A stretch of DNA of 64,000 nt from Loripinus fragilis (GCA_964019695.1 OZ026525.1:64512253-64576252), one strand, 5' to 3'; positions 1 through 10,028 are shown, counted from the first letter of the stretch. The notes: a model not told the origin generated them from the letters alone. Program-made: numbers and translations.

Positions 1-94
1 TGTCCATGTGTGCTTGTTAATTCAATAATTTACATTGGAAAAGTCAAAATTTCTACTCATCCTACATTGTCATGGCGAGTGGAAGAGGGGATTT

Positions 95-195
95 TTCCAG
101 CCCTACTTTATCTACTGGTTGAACCCAGGAAAATGTCCCAACGTGACTGAAAATTGTTGATGGGGACAAAAAGCATCAACAAAAACTAAACAAAT
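95..195 (+). repeat. Fragment of SINE 3' half
   Basis: GGTTGAACCCAGGAAAATG and GAAAATTGTTGATGGGGAC match, in the opposite orientation, the 3' half of the SINE at 3794-3985. The tRNA-like head is missing. Confidence 0.5.
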
Positions 196-647
196 ATTTA
201 GGACAAACTTGATAACTGGTCAAAATTTGGGTCAGGAAGATCGGTACATGCCATATTATTATAATTGCTTCCCCCACTCTAATAAGTGCACACCAAGATG
301 ATTTTCCAGCATTCGAATCATATTGGGCTTAGAATGTGATGGGAGTTCAGCAACCGAGTAATTTCTGTGCCCAAAAATATTTTCAAATTTAAAAGCAACG
401 AAGCACAGACAAAAAAGTAGTTGTGGGGTGGTACTTTGGAGGACTATGGTATCCCAATTTTTCAGAATGTTTACAGCCTACATAGATAATGACCAGTGTC
501 ACCTTGGTCAAATGGCTAGTTGTCCCAATCACTGACCAGTGATAAAAGAATGCTAATACAAAAGTCATTCCTTGTCTGTATTTTATCTCTCAACCCAGAC
601 CTCCTGATAAGAGTGCATATTGGCAATCTATTTTCTTTATTTGTCAT
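196..647. other. Musashi intron or downstream sequence, no gene seen
   Basis: AT-rich sequence with no recognisable exon, RNA gene or tandem repeat. If intron 3 of the Musashi gene extends this far, it is intronic. Confidence 0.5.
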
Positions 648-732
648 CCAAAACATATGTTGTGGGTACTCAAAAGAACCGTCTTAATGAGACGGTTCTT
701 TTGAGCACCCAAAACACATGTTTTAATTGATG
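648..732. repeat. Palindromic element, copy A of the AAAAGAACCGTCT family
   Basis: A near-perfect hairpin: AAACATATGTTGTGGGTACT then CAAAAGAACCGTCTTAATG, mirrored by GACGGTTCTTTTGAGCACCC and AAAACACATGTTTT. The same unit occurs at 3672-3755 and 38516-38595, with half a copy at 1450-1510. Confidence 0.85.
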
Positions 733-879
733 GGTAAGAAATTAATTAAAATTTTACTCTCATAAAATTTCTTTATCTGGACCTATGTCAACTTTTTGCA
801 TTCTAGGTAACTTTTCATGATTTTTATGTCGTCTGCGGATTTTCTTCAAAATTAACCTTTTCAAAAAATTATTTCAGGA

Positions 880-990
880 ATATCATCATAGTGTCAAACA
901 ATTTGATTCCAGATCAGGTCCAACATTTTGTCGGGCCTGATCTGGGTCCAAACTGTTTGCAAAGGTTATCAGCAGACAGCACTACTAAGG
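880..990. repeat. Internal core of the TTAA-type MITE family
   Basis: An inverted repeat around CCAACATTTTGTCGG, with arms carrying CAAACAATTTGATTCCAGAT and CTGGGTCCAAACTGTTTGC. The same core occurs in the complete element at 8976-9220 and in the copy at about 45590-45780. Confidence 0.6.
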
Positions 991-1796
991 CAAAGAGTTA
1001 AAAGATAGGCAAGATTTCTGATTTCAAACACAGGTAACTTTTCCCCCCTAAAGCTCTAATGTTGTGGGCATTAGTTGGATTCTCACATGGATTGCCTCTC
1101 AGGAGCAATTCCAACTATCTAACAAACCAATAAATTATAATCATCAGGTAAGCATGTAAGTTGCATTTCTGATCGATTTCTCAATGAAACCTATTTTTGG
1201 GTACTCCAAACTTCAAAAGAACCATCTTTCTCACCAAGCTTTTAAAGGGCAATAACTCCTGGGACATTACAGCTCAGCTAGGTTTCTGACAAAATCTTAT
1301 GAGTTTAACGAGCCCAGTAAAGCCAGGCAAAGTAGCGCTACCAGATACTTCAGCCAGACCGACATTCAGGCTTCAGTCTCCCTTACATAGATAGGGTAAG
1401 ATAAGCACATTTTTTAGTGTAAAATTGCGATTATATTCTTATCCATATCAGTTTAAACATGTGTTTTTGGTGCTCAAAAGAACTGTCTCATATGTTTTGG
1501 TTGAAAAATAATTTTTCAAATACACACTCTTATATGGAGGCCTGCACTCATGGTAACCTTTTCTAATTTATTCTCCCTACCAGATTCAAACAGGGCAGTT
1601 GTCAGTAACTGGCGAAACTGGTATGCACAGTGTACGGACCTAGGTTAACTGACAAAATCAACATTACTCTTAATTAACAAAAAACCTATTGATAATTTAC
1701 ACTTATATGGCCAGAGACTTCCCTTTATATTTACAAGGGAAGGGCAATAACTCCAAGATGTAGATGGACAAGAAGTAGAGGCCCCAGACTGCTGCC
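991..1796. other. AT-rich sequence with a half copy of the AAAAGAACCGTCT palindrome
   Basis: No exon is recognised. Positions 1420-1560 repeat a segment that also flanks the palindrome near 38486-38640 (AAATTGCGA, TATATTCTTATC, TGTTTTGG, GCTCAAAAGAACTGTCTC), but only one arm of the hairpin is present at 1450-1510. Confidence 0.5.
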
Positions 1797-2048
1797 TTAT
1801 ATATGGGCCTCGACGCGAGAAAACCTGTCTTCGGGGGTTTGCGAACAACAAAGGCACAGACCAGCCTGCGCATCCGCGCAGTCTGATCAGCGCCTTTATA
1901 ATTAGCTAATTGGAAAGTATCATATCTAAACTTGCTACTAGCGAAATTTCAATTTTCTAGCTAATCTCTGTAGCTGAGCAGGCTGGTTTGAATCTCGCTT
2001 TGTCGGAAATCCCGAAGACAGGTTTTGTCGCGACGAGGCCCATATATA
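1797..2048. mobile_element. MITE with GGGCCTCGACGCGAG-type terminal inverted repeats, copy 1
   Basis: The left end ATATGGGCCTCGACGCGAG continues into AAAACCTGTCTTCGGG. It is mirrored at the right end by CCCGAAGACAGGTTTTGTCG and CGACGAGGCCCATATA. About 250 bp, with no coding capacity. Internally it carries CAGACCAGCCTGCGCATCCG, CGCAGTCTGATCAG and GCGCCTTT, a core shared with an unrelated MITE family (27225-27457). A second copy in the opposite orientation is at 25806-26051. Confidence 0.8.
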
Positions 2049-3317
2049 GACCTGTAAATGTGCTACATCTGCAGTGCCTCGTTGACAGTATTATCCTAAA
2101 GCTTTCATAGTATACATGCATATTTGGACCATGACAAGGGTATTAACTGCTAGGTAACTAAACTATTTTGATTCCGACAAATTTTCAGGATGAAATTAAG
2201 GAAGCAGGAGGGGGGATTTGCGACCAATTAAGGTGCAGACTTGACTGCACTATAATAGTCACCTTTTCTAAAGGGTCAATTGTCTCATCAGGGCAATCCA
2301 CAAGAAATGTGTGTACATACATCAGGGGCCCCAAATAAGGGCAGTTTTGAGAAATTCTGTGTTTTAATATCATCAAAATATAATTTTTGTGTGTGTCATC
2401 AATAGAATTGCCTAACCCAGGCAATTTCACTGGAATTTACTCCTGGTTACAAATAACCAAAACATACATGTCTGATCGATGAAGTAAAATCTGATTCATC
2501 TGGGTTAATGGAACTGTAAAATCAATGGCAATTACACTTTGCAATTTCCCACTCATTTAATTCATCATGGCCTAAGGATATTTCATTCATTGTTATATTT
2601 TCAACTTCTAGACTAATCAGTTCGGGTAAGCCAGGTTAAAAGTTGGGAAAATGACAAAGTTTGGGGGAGATCTCTATCTCAATGTGTTAAAAGAAAAATA
2701 GCAATTACAGCCATTTGAATGTAAATTGAAGGACATTAAATAGGCCTTTTGTACTATTTGGTTAAATGTGTGTTTTCTATTTCAATATAAGTCATCCAAC
2801 AATAGTGAAAATACACACGAATCAATAGTATAAAGAAATTAAAAAACATTATAAAATTCAACCCCAATTTTAACATATATTGTAGCTGCTAAATTTTGAT
2901 TTTTTTTAAATTACATTTTTGACAATCATTGAAATTAGAGTAACCACTTGCTATAAGTGTCTGGTTGATGCTATATACCCCAAGCAGCAATTTTTTAGTC
3001 ATGTTTGGACAATTTTTCCTGGGCTAAGAACAAATTTCAGTCATGTGAGGATGTTTTGCTGGGTCACTGAAGATAAAGATACAACATAGCACCAACAGTG
3101 TGAGAGAGAAATCCAGTGAGATACCACAACTTTGAATTCCAGAATTATGTGTCAGATTGTACACCCCCTACCCACCACACCCCAAGAAAAATTGCTGGAT
3201 CAGCCTGCACCTGTGTACGATCGCGTAAGCAGGAAAGTGGCTTATAATCCTGTACTTTTTCAGACCAAGATGGCATTTTTTCAGCAATTTCGAGCCAATT
3301 CCATTCAAGAAGGTTCT
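2049..3317. other. AT-rich, no gene recognised
   Basis: Short ORFs here have no protein-like composition and no paired splice signals. Nothing matches the later Musashi exons on the minus strand. Weak SINE-tail-like words (TTTTTCCTGGGCTAAG, near 3014) suggest old repeat debris. Confidence 0.45.
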
Positions 3318-3525
3318 GGTGTTGTTTGTTTTTGTTGATCCTTTACATGCCAGTCAACAAGTTTTCAGCCATGCTGCAACAGGTCTTCATGGGCTGAATC
3401 AGTACTTAGCAGAGGATATCTAGTGCCTTTTTACTCAAGGACACAACACAGTGCCTCAGGTGAGACTCGAACCTGACTCCCTCGATCTCAAGTCAAGCAC
3501 TATACCATGAGCCATGCCTTCATCC
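3318..3525 (-). mobile_element. tRNA-derived SINE, copy 1
   Basis: Read on the minus strand, it has a tRNA-like head with an A box TGGTATAGTG (complement of 3498-3507) and a B box GGTTCGAGTC (complement of 3463-3472). Next come CACTGTGTTGTGTCCTTGAG, a conserved SINE central domain, and then a tail with GTTGACTGGCATG. It is a retrotransposed pol III element, not a functional tRNA. Confidence 0.75.
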
Positions 3526-3671
3526 CTTTCAACAATTTTTCAGTCATATTACCACAGTTACAGTCCCTGGGCAGACTACTTTTAATGCAGGCCAGCATAC
3601 AAGAAACAGTTTTAGATAAACTAAATTTTTGAGCGCAAAATTGTAAATAATTACTTACCCATCAGTTTTAA

Positions 3672-3755
3672 CATATGTTTTTTGGGTGCTTAAAAGATCC
3701 GTCTCATTGACACGGTTCTTTTGAGTACCCACAACATATGTTTTGGTTGAGAAAT
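3672..3755. repeat. Palindromic element, copy B
   Basis: AACATATGTTTTTTGGGTGC, then TTAAAAGATCCGTCTCATTG, mirrored by GACACGGTTCTTTTGAGTAC and CCACAACATATGTTTTGG. Same unit as at 648-732 and 38516-38595. Confidence 0.85.
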
Positions 3756-3793
3756 AAGAAAAATATATTTTTTGGTGCACACTATTATCTAAA

Positions 3794-3985
3794 GTTTGTT
3801 TGTTTGATTCTTAACGTCCCATCAACAATCTTTCAGTTAAACAGGGACGGGCCTTCCTGGGTTAAACCAGGACAAATGTGTCTTGCTCAAGGACCACAAC
3901 ACAGTGACACTGGTGAGGCTCGAACCCGTGGCCCATCAGTCTTGAGTCAAGGACTCTACCTGAGCCACTGCGCTCCCTCATTATC
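3794..3985 (-). mobile_element. tRNA-derived SINE, copy 2 (complete)
   Basis: On the minus strand: GGCTCAGGTAGAGTCC (A box), CACGGGTTCGAGCCTCACC (B box, complement of 3918-3927), CACTGTGTTGTGGTCCTTGA and GCAAGACACATTTGTCC (central domain). It ends ATTGTTGATGGGACGTTAAG and AATCAAACAAACAAAC, a simple A-rich tail. This is the best-preserved SINE in the window. Confidence 0.85.
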
Positions 3986-4019
3986 TTTAAGTCCTGAAGA
4001 AGGAAACCTCATAATTTAG

Positions 4020-4885
4020 TCTTTCAGCTTGTTGCCAAAGGCAGAGTATGACCTTCAGGAATAGGAATTAAACCAAGGTCTTTTCATGATGTGTTGTAAT
4101 CAAAAGGCGAGATTAATTTGCTCAACACAGATTTTAGTGTTTTCGTTACTTTTGTGCAATCTTAATGGCTGAACTAATATTTATACTAATAATTACTAAT
4201 TTCTATTCTAATATTCTAGAGCTACTGGTACTTACTAGACTTGTCATAATCCCAATGTGAAAATATTTTGTACTGAATAACACAGCTTTTTGGATCCATA
4301 CTTTTATAATTTGGAATAATCAAGGTTATTTTCTCCACTAAAACACTTTTTGTGCAGTACTCAATCGCATAAATTTCCCAAGGAAAGGATTACAGGGAGA
4401 CTTCCAAAGAGAACCGCATGATATGCTCTGAGGGCATAATCGACAGTATACCTAGTAAACATATAAAAGGGGGGCATTATTGGCCCGCCAGCGAAACATC
4501 ATTCATAGAATGGAGTTTCGGTGGTGGCCATTAGTCCCGAGGGGTAGGTTCTGAAAGCTGATATAATTCCACATCATGTTGGAGATGTGATTCCTCCTGT
4601 GGGCTTAGAACCACCGAATGCACTCATTGAAATCAACTCTGTGAGATGAATGCAATGAGAAACCAAAGTGAGAAATTTATAGCAAGATCCCATATCCCCT
4701 TGATCACTAAGCGAAATATTGCATTTCAGAGCTTTATAATTGAACCTGCAAATTCCATCCAAAACGACTTTTATTACTCATAACAAGCGCTGGTAGGGCT
4801 ATAACCATTATCCAAACATTCCAAAATGAAATTAGCATCTCAGCTCACATTTTTTCTCTCAGAAATATCAGGAATTAGCCTTTAC
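4020..4885. other. Intron 3 sequence of the Musashi gene, with a degenerate hairpin
   Basis: AT-rich intronic DNA. At 4473-4537 a worn palindrome around CCCGCCAGCGAAACATC and GAGTTTCGGTGGTGGCC resembles the better palindrome inside the element at 9424-9715. Confidence 0.55.
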
Positions 4886-5428
4886 CTTGAACGTTTCGTT
4901 GTGGGATCTTTCATCACCATAGATTCCTTTATTTCCCCATATTGTCCAAAATACTCCTTTAATTTTTCTGCAAAATTAAAGCAATTAGAGTCATAAATAA
5001 TGTAACCGTAAACGTTCTAAAACCGAAACTACAATCGAATCAGACATTGATTGAAATTTACCGCCGCGGGCATTTCAAAGCGTCAATTAGCGTACATAAA
5101 CAATACACCGCTGTCGATCTACCGTTAAAATGTCAAAAGTAATTAATAAAGAAATGAACATTACCTGCTGTCGTTTGCCAACTTAATCCTCCGATGAACA
5201 TTTTTCTGAAAGAGAAAACCAGATCAAATGTAAACAAAGAGCCATTTTGAAATCGGAACTCTTGACCTATATGCAAATGTCGGCGACATGAAAGAAAATC
5301 AGCGCGTAAAGAAAATTGGAGATGAAAATGAGATCGCGTGAAGTAAAAAACGTTACTAACCCTGGATCATTTGGTATTTCTTCCGTTCCATTTGTAAGAG
5401 CTTGTTGACATTGTTGCTCCATCTTCAT
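4886..5428 (-). CDS. msi: Musashi-family RNA-binding protein, first three coding exons (5' partial gene)
   Basis: Three exons join cleanly on the minus strand: 5428-5361, 5205-5165 (only 41 bp) and 4967-4886. Introns begin GTTAGT, GTAATG and GTAAAG, and both acceptors end in CAG. The start ATG at 5428 is preceded in frame by TAG at 5443-5441, so the N-terminus is fixed; a second Met lies two codons in. The peptide has a ~22-residue acidic and Gln-rich leader ending NDPG, then [12 protein letters not shown], then [18 protein letters not shown] and KDPTTKRSR. This is the start of Musashi RRM1, with MFIGGL as RNP2. Musashi proteins carry two RRMs, bind UAG-containing motifs in mRNA 3' UTRs and control translation in neural and stem cells. 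The next exon should begin G-FGFVTF (RNP1). I could not find it down to position 1, so intron 3 is probably longer than 4.8 kb and the gene continues off the left edge. A DAZAP1- or hnRNP-like relative is the main alternative; the [14 protein letters not shown] junction favours Musashi. Confidence 0.9.
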
Positions 5429-5700
5429 GTTGAGTAATAACTACAAAGACTCTACACTAACTAACTACACGGCACAAACTGAGTAAATTTTAACACACGT
5501 GGGAACGCTATCTACTTCAATGTTCTACTATTGGCCCATCGTGTGTGGGCATTTCGCGCGGAACAGTTAGGCGCGAACTAATACTGATTGACAGCTGTAT
5601 CGTATCGTTGATTGGCTGTGAGTATGTTGCGTAGCAACCCAGAACACTCCACGATGACGTCAAGTTGTAATTAGCATATCGGCGATCCGCCCTCTTGTTT
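5429..5700 (-). promoter_or_regulatory. Probable promoter and 5' UTR of the Musashi-family gene
   Basis: This stretch directly upstream of the confirmed start codon has more CpG than its AT-rich surroundings. Visible motifs are an E-box CACGTG (5496-5501), two inverted CCAAT boxes (ATTGG at 5530-5534 and 5611-5615), an E2F-like TTTCGCGC (5552-5559), an RFX X-box-like GTTGCGTAGCAAC (5626-5638) and a perfect palindromic CRE, TGACGTCA (5655-5662). I see no convincing TATA box. The motifs are literal matches; that they act is inference from their clustering at a gene start. Unique GC-moderate sequence continues to about 5780, so a divergent transcript is possible but unsupported. Confidence 0.6.
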
Positions 5701-6126
5701 GATAAACAAAACTGATGTAAAAGTTATCTCCACCAGGCTTCCGTTATAGAACTATTTGGCATTCCGCAAAGGTGTAAAATGTCGAAAGATTTGAAATTTG
5801 ATGCTTTTAACAAAAAGCAGAAATTGGACAAGCAGTTCAGAGCAAACAAATTGTTTAATTTGTTTCAAATCGTGTTAAAAATACCGTTAAACACAATCAA
5901 GCAATTATTGATACACTTTAATATTTTGAACCGGTTGGTGCGCAAAAAGCCCTTCCAACAATATATAATATGAAATGGCCCATAAAGATTTAGCGGCACG
6001 TGAGGTCAGGTAAAGAAAGGTTGGGATCAGCTTGTGCTGGCTGTGTATTTATAGCGGATCCACCTTTTCTTCGTTGCATACACTGTGTGTCACCTGACAG
6101 AAATCATCACGTGGAAGGGTTTATGT

Positions 6127-6227
6127 AATAGTTATACCATGGGTTGTCCGCCTGTACGTGGAGATAATCCACGAGCTTTAGCGGGTGGATTATCTTGCGT
6201 ACAGGTGGACAAACATGGTATAACTAT
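6127..6227. repeat. Fold-back element (101-bp hairpin)
   Basis: The left arm, ATAGTTATACCATGGGTTGT then CCGCCTGTACGTGGAGATAA, is mirrored by TTATCTTGCGTACAGGTGGA then CAAACATGGTATAACTAT, with a loop of about 10 bases. Arms are about 45 bp. No coding content. It starts 150 bp after the last unique promoter-proximal sequence. Confidence 0.8.
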
Positions 6228-6430
6228 TTTATACCACCTACATTAGTGTAGACCTTGCACATCACGAGATATATCATGCTAAAGTTAATAAGGGTGGTAT
6301 AATTACACATTGTCTCCACCTCGACCCACCCCTTCAATGTATGGTCCGTGCAAACCGGGAGCTGGGACTGAGCGGATGTCTAAAATGATAAATGTCAAAT
6401 TCGTTTAGATCCAGGATCTAGGCCCGGCCC

Positions 6431-6632
6431 CGAGGTTTTAAACTTTTTTTCATGCTCAACTCAACTGAGCATGAAAGTCATACAGCTGTTAAAATGGCAA
6501 CATTTATAAGCAGGATAATTACAGAATCTTAGTGATTTAAAGCAAGAAAAAACTTTATTTTTCAGATTTTTTTATGAACAGTAGAAATTCATGCTCAGTT
6601 AAGGTGAGCATGAAAAAGTTTTATAACCTCGA
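6431..6632. mobile_element. MITE with CGAGGTTTTAAAC-type terminal inverted repeats
   Basis: CGAGGTTTTAAACTTTTTTT followed by CATGCTCAACTCAACTGAGC is mirrored by CATGCTCAGTTAAGGTGAGC and ATGAAAAAGTTTTATAACCT. Each end contains its own small palindrome, GAGCATG/CATGCTC. About 200 bp and non-coding. Confidence 0.7.
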
Positions 6633-6699
6633 GCCCTGTTTGGGAACATAAAATAATATTATAAGCCTACGTATGAAGAAAAAAAAATGAGAGTACCCC

Positions 6700-7560
6700 C
6701 GGGGGCCTGGGGCCAGCCATATAATTACGAAATATGCAGAAAAAGGAAAGATGATCCATGATGATGAACTAAGGGCCAAATTCATCAAGCAAAGGTCGTA
6801 CGACGTATTTTCATCATAAATAGATCGTATCCATAGAAATACGCAGTTCGTGCGACGAAATATGCAGACAATGGCGAGGTGATCCATGATGGTGAACTAA
6901 GGGCCAAATTCAACAAGCAAGGGTCGTACGACGTATTTTCATCATAAACAGATCGTATTTCCCACTAGTAATTACAAAGAATTAAGCAGTTCGTACGTCC
7001 AAATATGCAGACAGTGGTGAGAGGATTCATGATGGAGAACTACAAGCAAGGGTCGTACGACGTATTTTCATCATGTATAGATCGTTCCCCCATATATTTC
7101 AATAGAATTACGCAGTTCGTACGTCCAAATATGCAGGCAAATGTGAGATGATCCATGATGGTAAGGGCCAAATTCATCAAAGGTTGTACGACGTATTTTA
7201 TCTTTCCCACATATTTCCATAGAATTTTGCAGTTCGTACGTCTAAATATGCAGACAAAGGCGAGATGATCCATGATGGTGAACTAAGGGTCAAATTCATC
7301 AAGGATCGTACGGCGTAGTTTCATCAATTTCCCACTAGTATTTCCACAGAATTACGAAGTTCGTACGTCCAAATATGCAGACAAAAGTGATATGAACCAT
7401 GATGGTGAACTGAGGGCCAAATTCATCAAAGGTCGTATGTGACGTATTTTCATCATAAATATATCGTATTTCACTCTTATATCCATAGAATTACGCAGTT
7501 CGTACGTCCCAATACCTTTAAAGGGCCAAATTCATCAAAGGTCATACCACATATTTACGT
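6700..7560. repeat. Tandem repeat, ~120-140 bp unit, about 6-7 copies
   Basis: The unit carries GTCGTACGACGTATTTTCAT, ACGCAGTTCGTACGTCCAAA, TATGCAGACAAAGGCGAGAT and GATCCATGATGGTGAACTAA. Copies of TATGCAG recur near 6726, 6859, 7001, 7125, 7246 and 7370, and the last copy is partial. Copies differ by indels of tens of bases. Minus-strand ORFs here are repeat artefacts. Confidence 0.85.
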
Positions 7561-7864
7561 CGCAATTAGATCCAACCTCTCATTTTTTTGCATAGAGTCT
7601 CGGACTCAAAATAACATGTATTACTGGGTCCGAGATAGAGTTTACGAAATGCACACGACGTAATGTTTAATAAAACTAGTCTCAGAGATCGTTTTGTGAA
7701 TTTTCAAAATCTCACATCTCTGTTTCGATAGGGTATTCTTCCCAACCTCTGAGCACATTGTGGCTACTCCTTAGGCTCTACACATTGTCCCCTTTCATTA
7801 CATTAGTGTCCTTATTCGAACTTAGATTTGTTTTAATGGATCTTCTTATGCACCCCTGCGATTG
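7561..7864. other. Unique AT-rich sequence
   Basis: No gene recognised. A short inverted repeat, GTCTCGGACTC / GGGTCCGAGAT, lies at about 7590-7638. Confidence 0.4.
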
Positions 7865-7869
7865 TAGGC

Positions 7870-8074
7870 CAGGGGTGGATCCAGGAGTTCTGGAAAGGTG
7901 GTTCATATGTATAAAGGTGTGTGGGGGGAGGGGGTCGTTTTGCTGATTTTATCTCATTTTTCTTAAATATCCCATGAAAATCAAGCAAATTTCATTTTTA
8001 TAGGATATTTAAAAACGGGGGGCGGGGAGGGGGGTTCAAGCGAACCCCCTGGGCCCCCTCTGGATCCGCCACTG
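7870..8074. mobile_element. 205-bp MITE with CAGGGGTGGATCCAG ends and TAGGC target duplication
   Basis: The left end CAGGGGTGGATCCAG (7870-7884) is mirrored by CTGGATCCGCCACTG (8060-8074). Direct TAGGC at 7865-7869 and 8075-8079 fits a 5-bp target-site duplication. G-rich and C-rich internal stretches pair. CAG...CTG ends recall hAT-like elements, but those make 8-bp duplications, so the superfamily is open. Confidence 0.75.
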
Positions 8075-8537
8075 TAGGCACTTAGACCGAAGCATCATCC
8101 ATTTGTGAAAGCTCTGAAAGCTTGGATTTCACAAAACTGTCATAATTTGGAAATTTACAGCAAATGGAATAAATTAAAGCTCTTGGACCAGTTTATGATC
8201 TGTGAATAGGGCAATAAAAGTAAGGCGATCAATTTGCACAATGATAAGTCCCTCATAAAATTGTTTCTCGCCTGTCCACAATCTTTCAAACTTGAATGTT
8301 CGTGTACCCAAATGGATAATTCAGCAAACCAAACAACAACTACATTTCCACGTTTGGATATGCAGTCTGGTGCGACCTGGCCTGGCCCGACCCCACCTTC
8401 TCAGTACTACTTGGCTAGGTGGGACATGGAACTACTGCATGATCAACCATAGAGAGGGCCATATAAACCAAAAAAAATGAAGCAAATATTGCCGTTGCAT
8501 TAACAATCAAATAATGACTGGTATAACATGGCACCTC

Positions 8538-8783
8538 AAAATAATCTGGAAAAACGGATCCTTCAGAAATAGAGAGAACCTACAACATTAGAAAACAGCA
8601 GTCTCGGGTTTATTGAGTCTGTTCATGAGAACTAATGGAAGTTACAGAAACAACGACAGCTGTTGCGACCTATAAATAATCTGGAAAAACGGATTCTTCA
8701 GAAATAGAGAGAACCTACAATATAAGAAAACAGCAGACTAGGTTTTATTGAGTCTGTTCATGAGAACTAATGAAAAGTACAAC
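8538..8783 (+). repeat. Two-copy tandem duplication (~135-bp unit)
   Basis: AATAATCTGGAAAAACGGAT, TTCAGAAATAGAGAGAACCT and GAGTCTGTTCATGAGAACTA occur in order near 8538 and again near 8673, with a few substitutions and a small indel. No coding sense. Confidence 0.85.
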
Positions 8784-8975
8784 AATTCTCATGCCCCTAG
8801 CACCGACTTTTAAAAGCGGCATCTGCTTTCCTTCAGAACTCAATATTCTCAAAGGACCAGAATATGAAAAAAATATCAAACATTATTTAACACATTCGCA
8901 AGTCAATGGTACCAAGCCCGCTTCGTTCCAAATGTGGAACGCAGTGGGCTTAGTCCATTTGCTTGCGAGGATGTA

Positions 8976-9220
8976 TTAACCCTTTAAGCGCCAAGAAAAT
9001 GCATCTGAAAATGTCGTCTGCTGATGTCGTCTGCTGCAAATAATTGCCTAACATTACTGACGAATTAAGTATAGAAGCAAACAGCGTGGACCCAGAACAG
9101 ACTGCTTCTATAGTAGCAGTCTTATCTGGGTCCACACTGTTTGCCACAGAGGCTTCTTAAACATTTCAGCAGACGAGAAAAGCAGACGACTTTTGTTGTG
9201 ATTGGCGCTTTAAGGGTTAA
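8976..9220. mobile_element. 245-bp piggyBac-like MITE (TTAA target, CCCTTTAAGCGCCAA ends)
   Basis: TTAACCCTTTAAGCGCCAA (8976-8994) is the exact mirror of TTGGCGCTTTAAGGGTTAA (9202-9220). TTAA at both outer edges fits piggyBac-type insertion, and CCCTTT ends are usual for that superfamily. Inside is a second inverted repeat, GCAAACAGCGTGGACCCAGA / TCTGGGTCCACACTGTTTGC, and repeated GTCGTCTGCTG. Non-autonomous. The short reading frame ANSVDPDKTA across it is a repeat artefact. Confidence 0.8.
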
Positions 9221-9423
9221 CCACGAAGAAACAAGATATAACATCAGATTATGTGGTCTATGGCAGTCATGATTAGCATTTTAAGGATTAATCCATGTAT
9301 GTCAATCAGTATCAAAGCTAGAGCAGACGCTTGATGAGGGTCTACACTATTTGCCATTAATGGTCAGTAGTAATCTGATCATTAACAACAATATGAAGTT
9401 TCTCAGACAGAAGGTATGACCAT

Positions 9424-9715
9424 CATGCGCGGATCCAGAAAGTTTTGTCAGAGGGGGTCCAACTCTAGTTGAAGAGGGGAGAGAGGATCCGAATACCACT
9501 AAAAGTGGGCCATCATCGGCTCGCCAGCGCAACGCCATATAATGGCGTTTCGCTGGCATGCCGACGATGACACAACATTGTATGCTGGCTTGGTAGTTTT
9601 ATGATTTTTCAGGGGATCTGGACCAGTATTGCTAAGAAACTCTATATTTTTGTGAGTTTTCAGGGGGGGGGGGGTCGAGACCCCCTGTCCCCCCCACCCC
9701 TCTGGATCCGCTCAT
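9424..9715. mobile_element. ~290-bp MITE with GCGGATCCAG ends and an internal palindrome
   Basis: ATGCGCGGATCCAG at the left mirrors CTGGATCCGCTCAT at the right. GACCAT flanks both sides (9418-9423, 9716-9721), a likely 6-bp target duplication. It is a relative of the element at 7870-8074. At 9511-9569 it holds a palindrome, CATCATCGGCTCGCCAGCGC then AACGCCAT, mirrored by ATGGCGTTTCGCTGGC. A G13 run near 9663 pairs with nearby C runs. Confidence 0.7.
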
Positions 9716-10006
9716 GACCATTCCTATGCTGCACCAACACGGGGCACAACCGCTTCTGAGTGAATATGACTTGCTTTGTCATGTTTGTGCTATGTATTTA
9801 GAAATACATGCAATCTACATTATGTACATGTTACAACAAACAAAGTTTTAGACTATGGAACAAAATTGAATTGATGCAGAAGGATTTTTCATTAATGAAG
9901 TATCACATGAAAACTCAACAAAAATAAGATCATAAGATGACTTTACAACCATCTTGGACTGGTGACCCTTCCGTAATTCTGCAACATCTGTATCAAACTT
10001 CTTTGA
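9716..10006. other. Unique AT-rich sequence before the candidate exon
   Basis: No repeat or gene recognised. If 10029-10159 is an exon, this is intron. Confidence 0.4.
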
Positions 10007-10028
10007 ACTTCTTCTTCTTCTTCTTCAG
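10007..10028 (+). repeat. CTT microsatellite serving as a polypyrimidine tract
   Basis: About seven CTT/TTC units end in CAG, immediately before the candidate exon. The tract would make a strong splice acceptor on the plus strand. Confidence 0.7.

Noticed and set aside
3440..3520. tRNA gene on the minus strand (A and B boxes present)
   Set aside because: Acceptor and anticodon stems do not pair, and the sequence continues into a SINE body. The same applies to 3905-3980 and to the three copies at 22023-22715.
5779..5973. 64-codon ORF beginning MSKDLKFDAFNKKQ, possibly a divergent gene at the shared promoter
   Set aside because: Lysine- and Asn-rich AT-driven composition, no family, no clear donor site. 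Transcript evidence could revive it.
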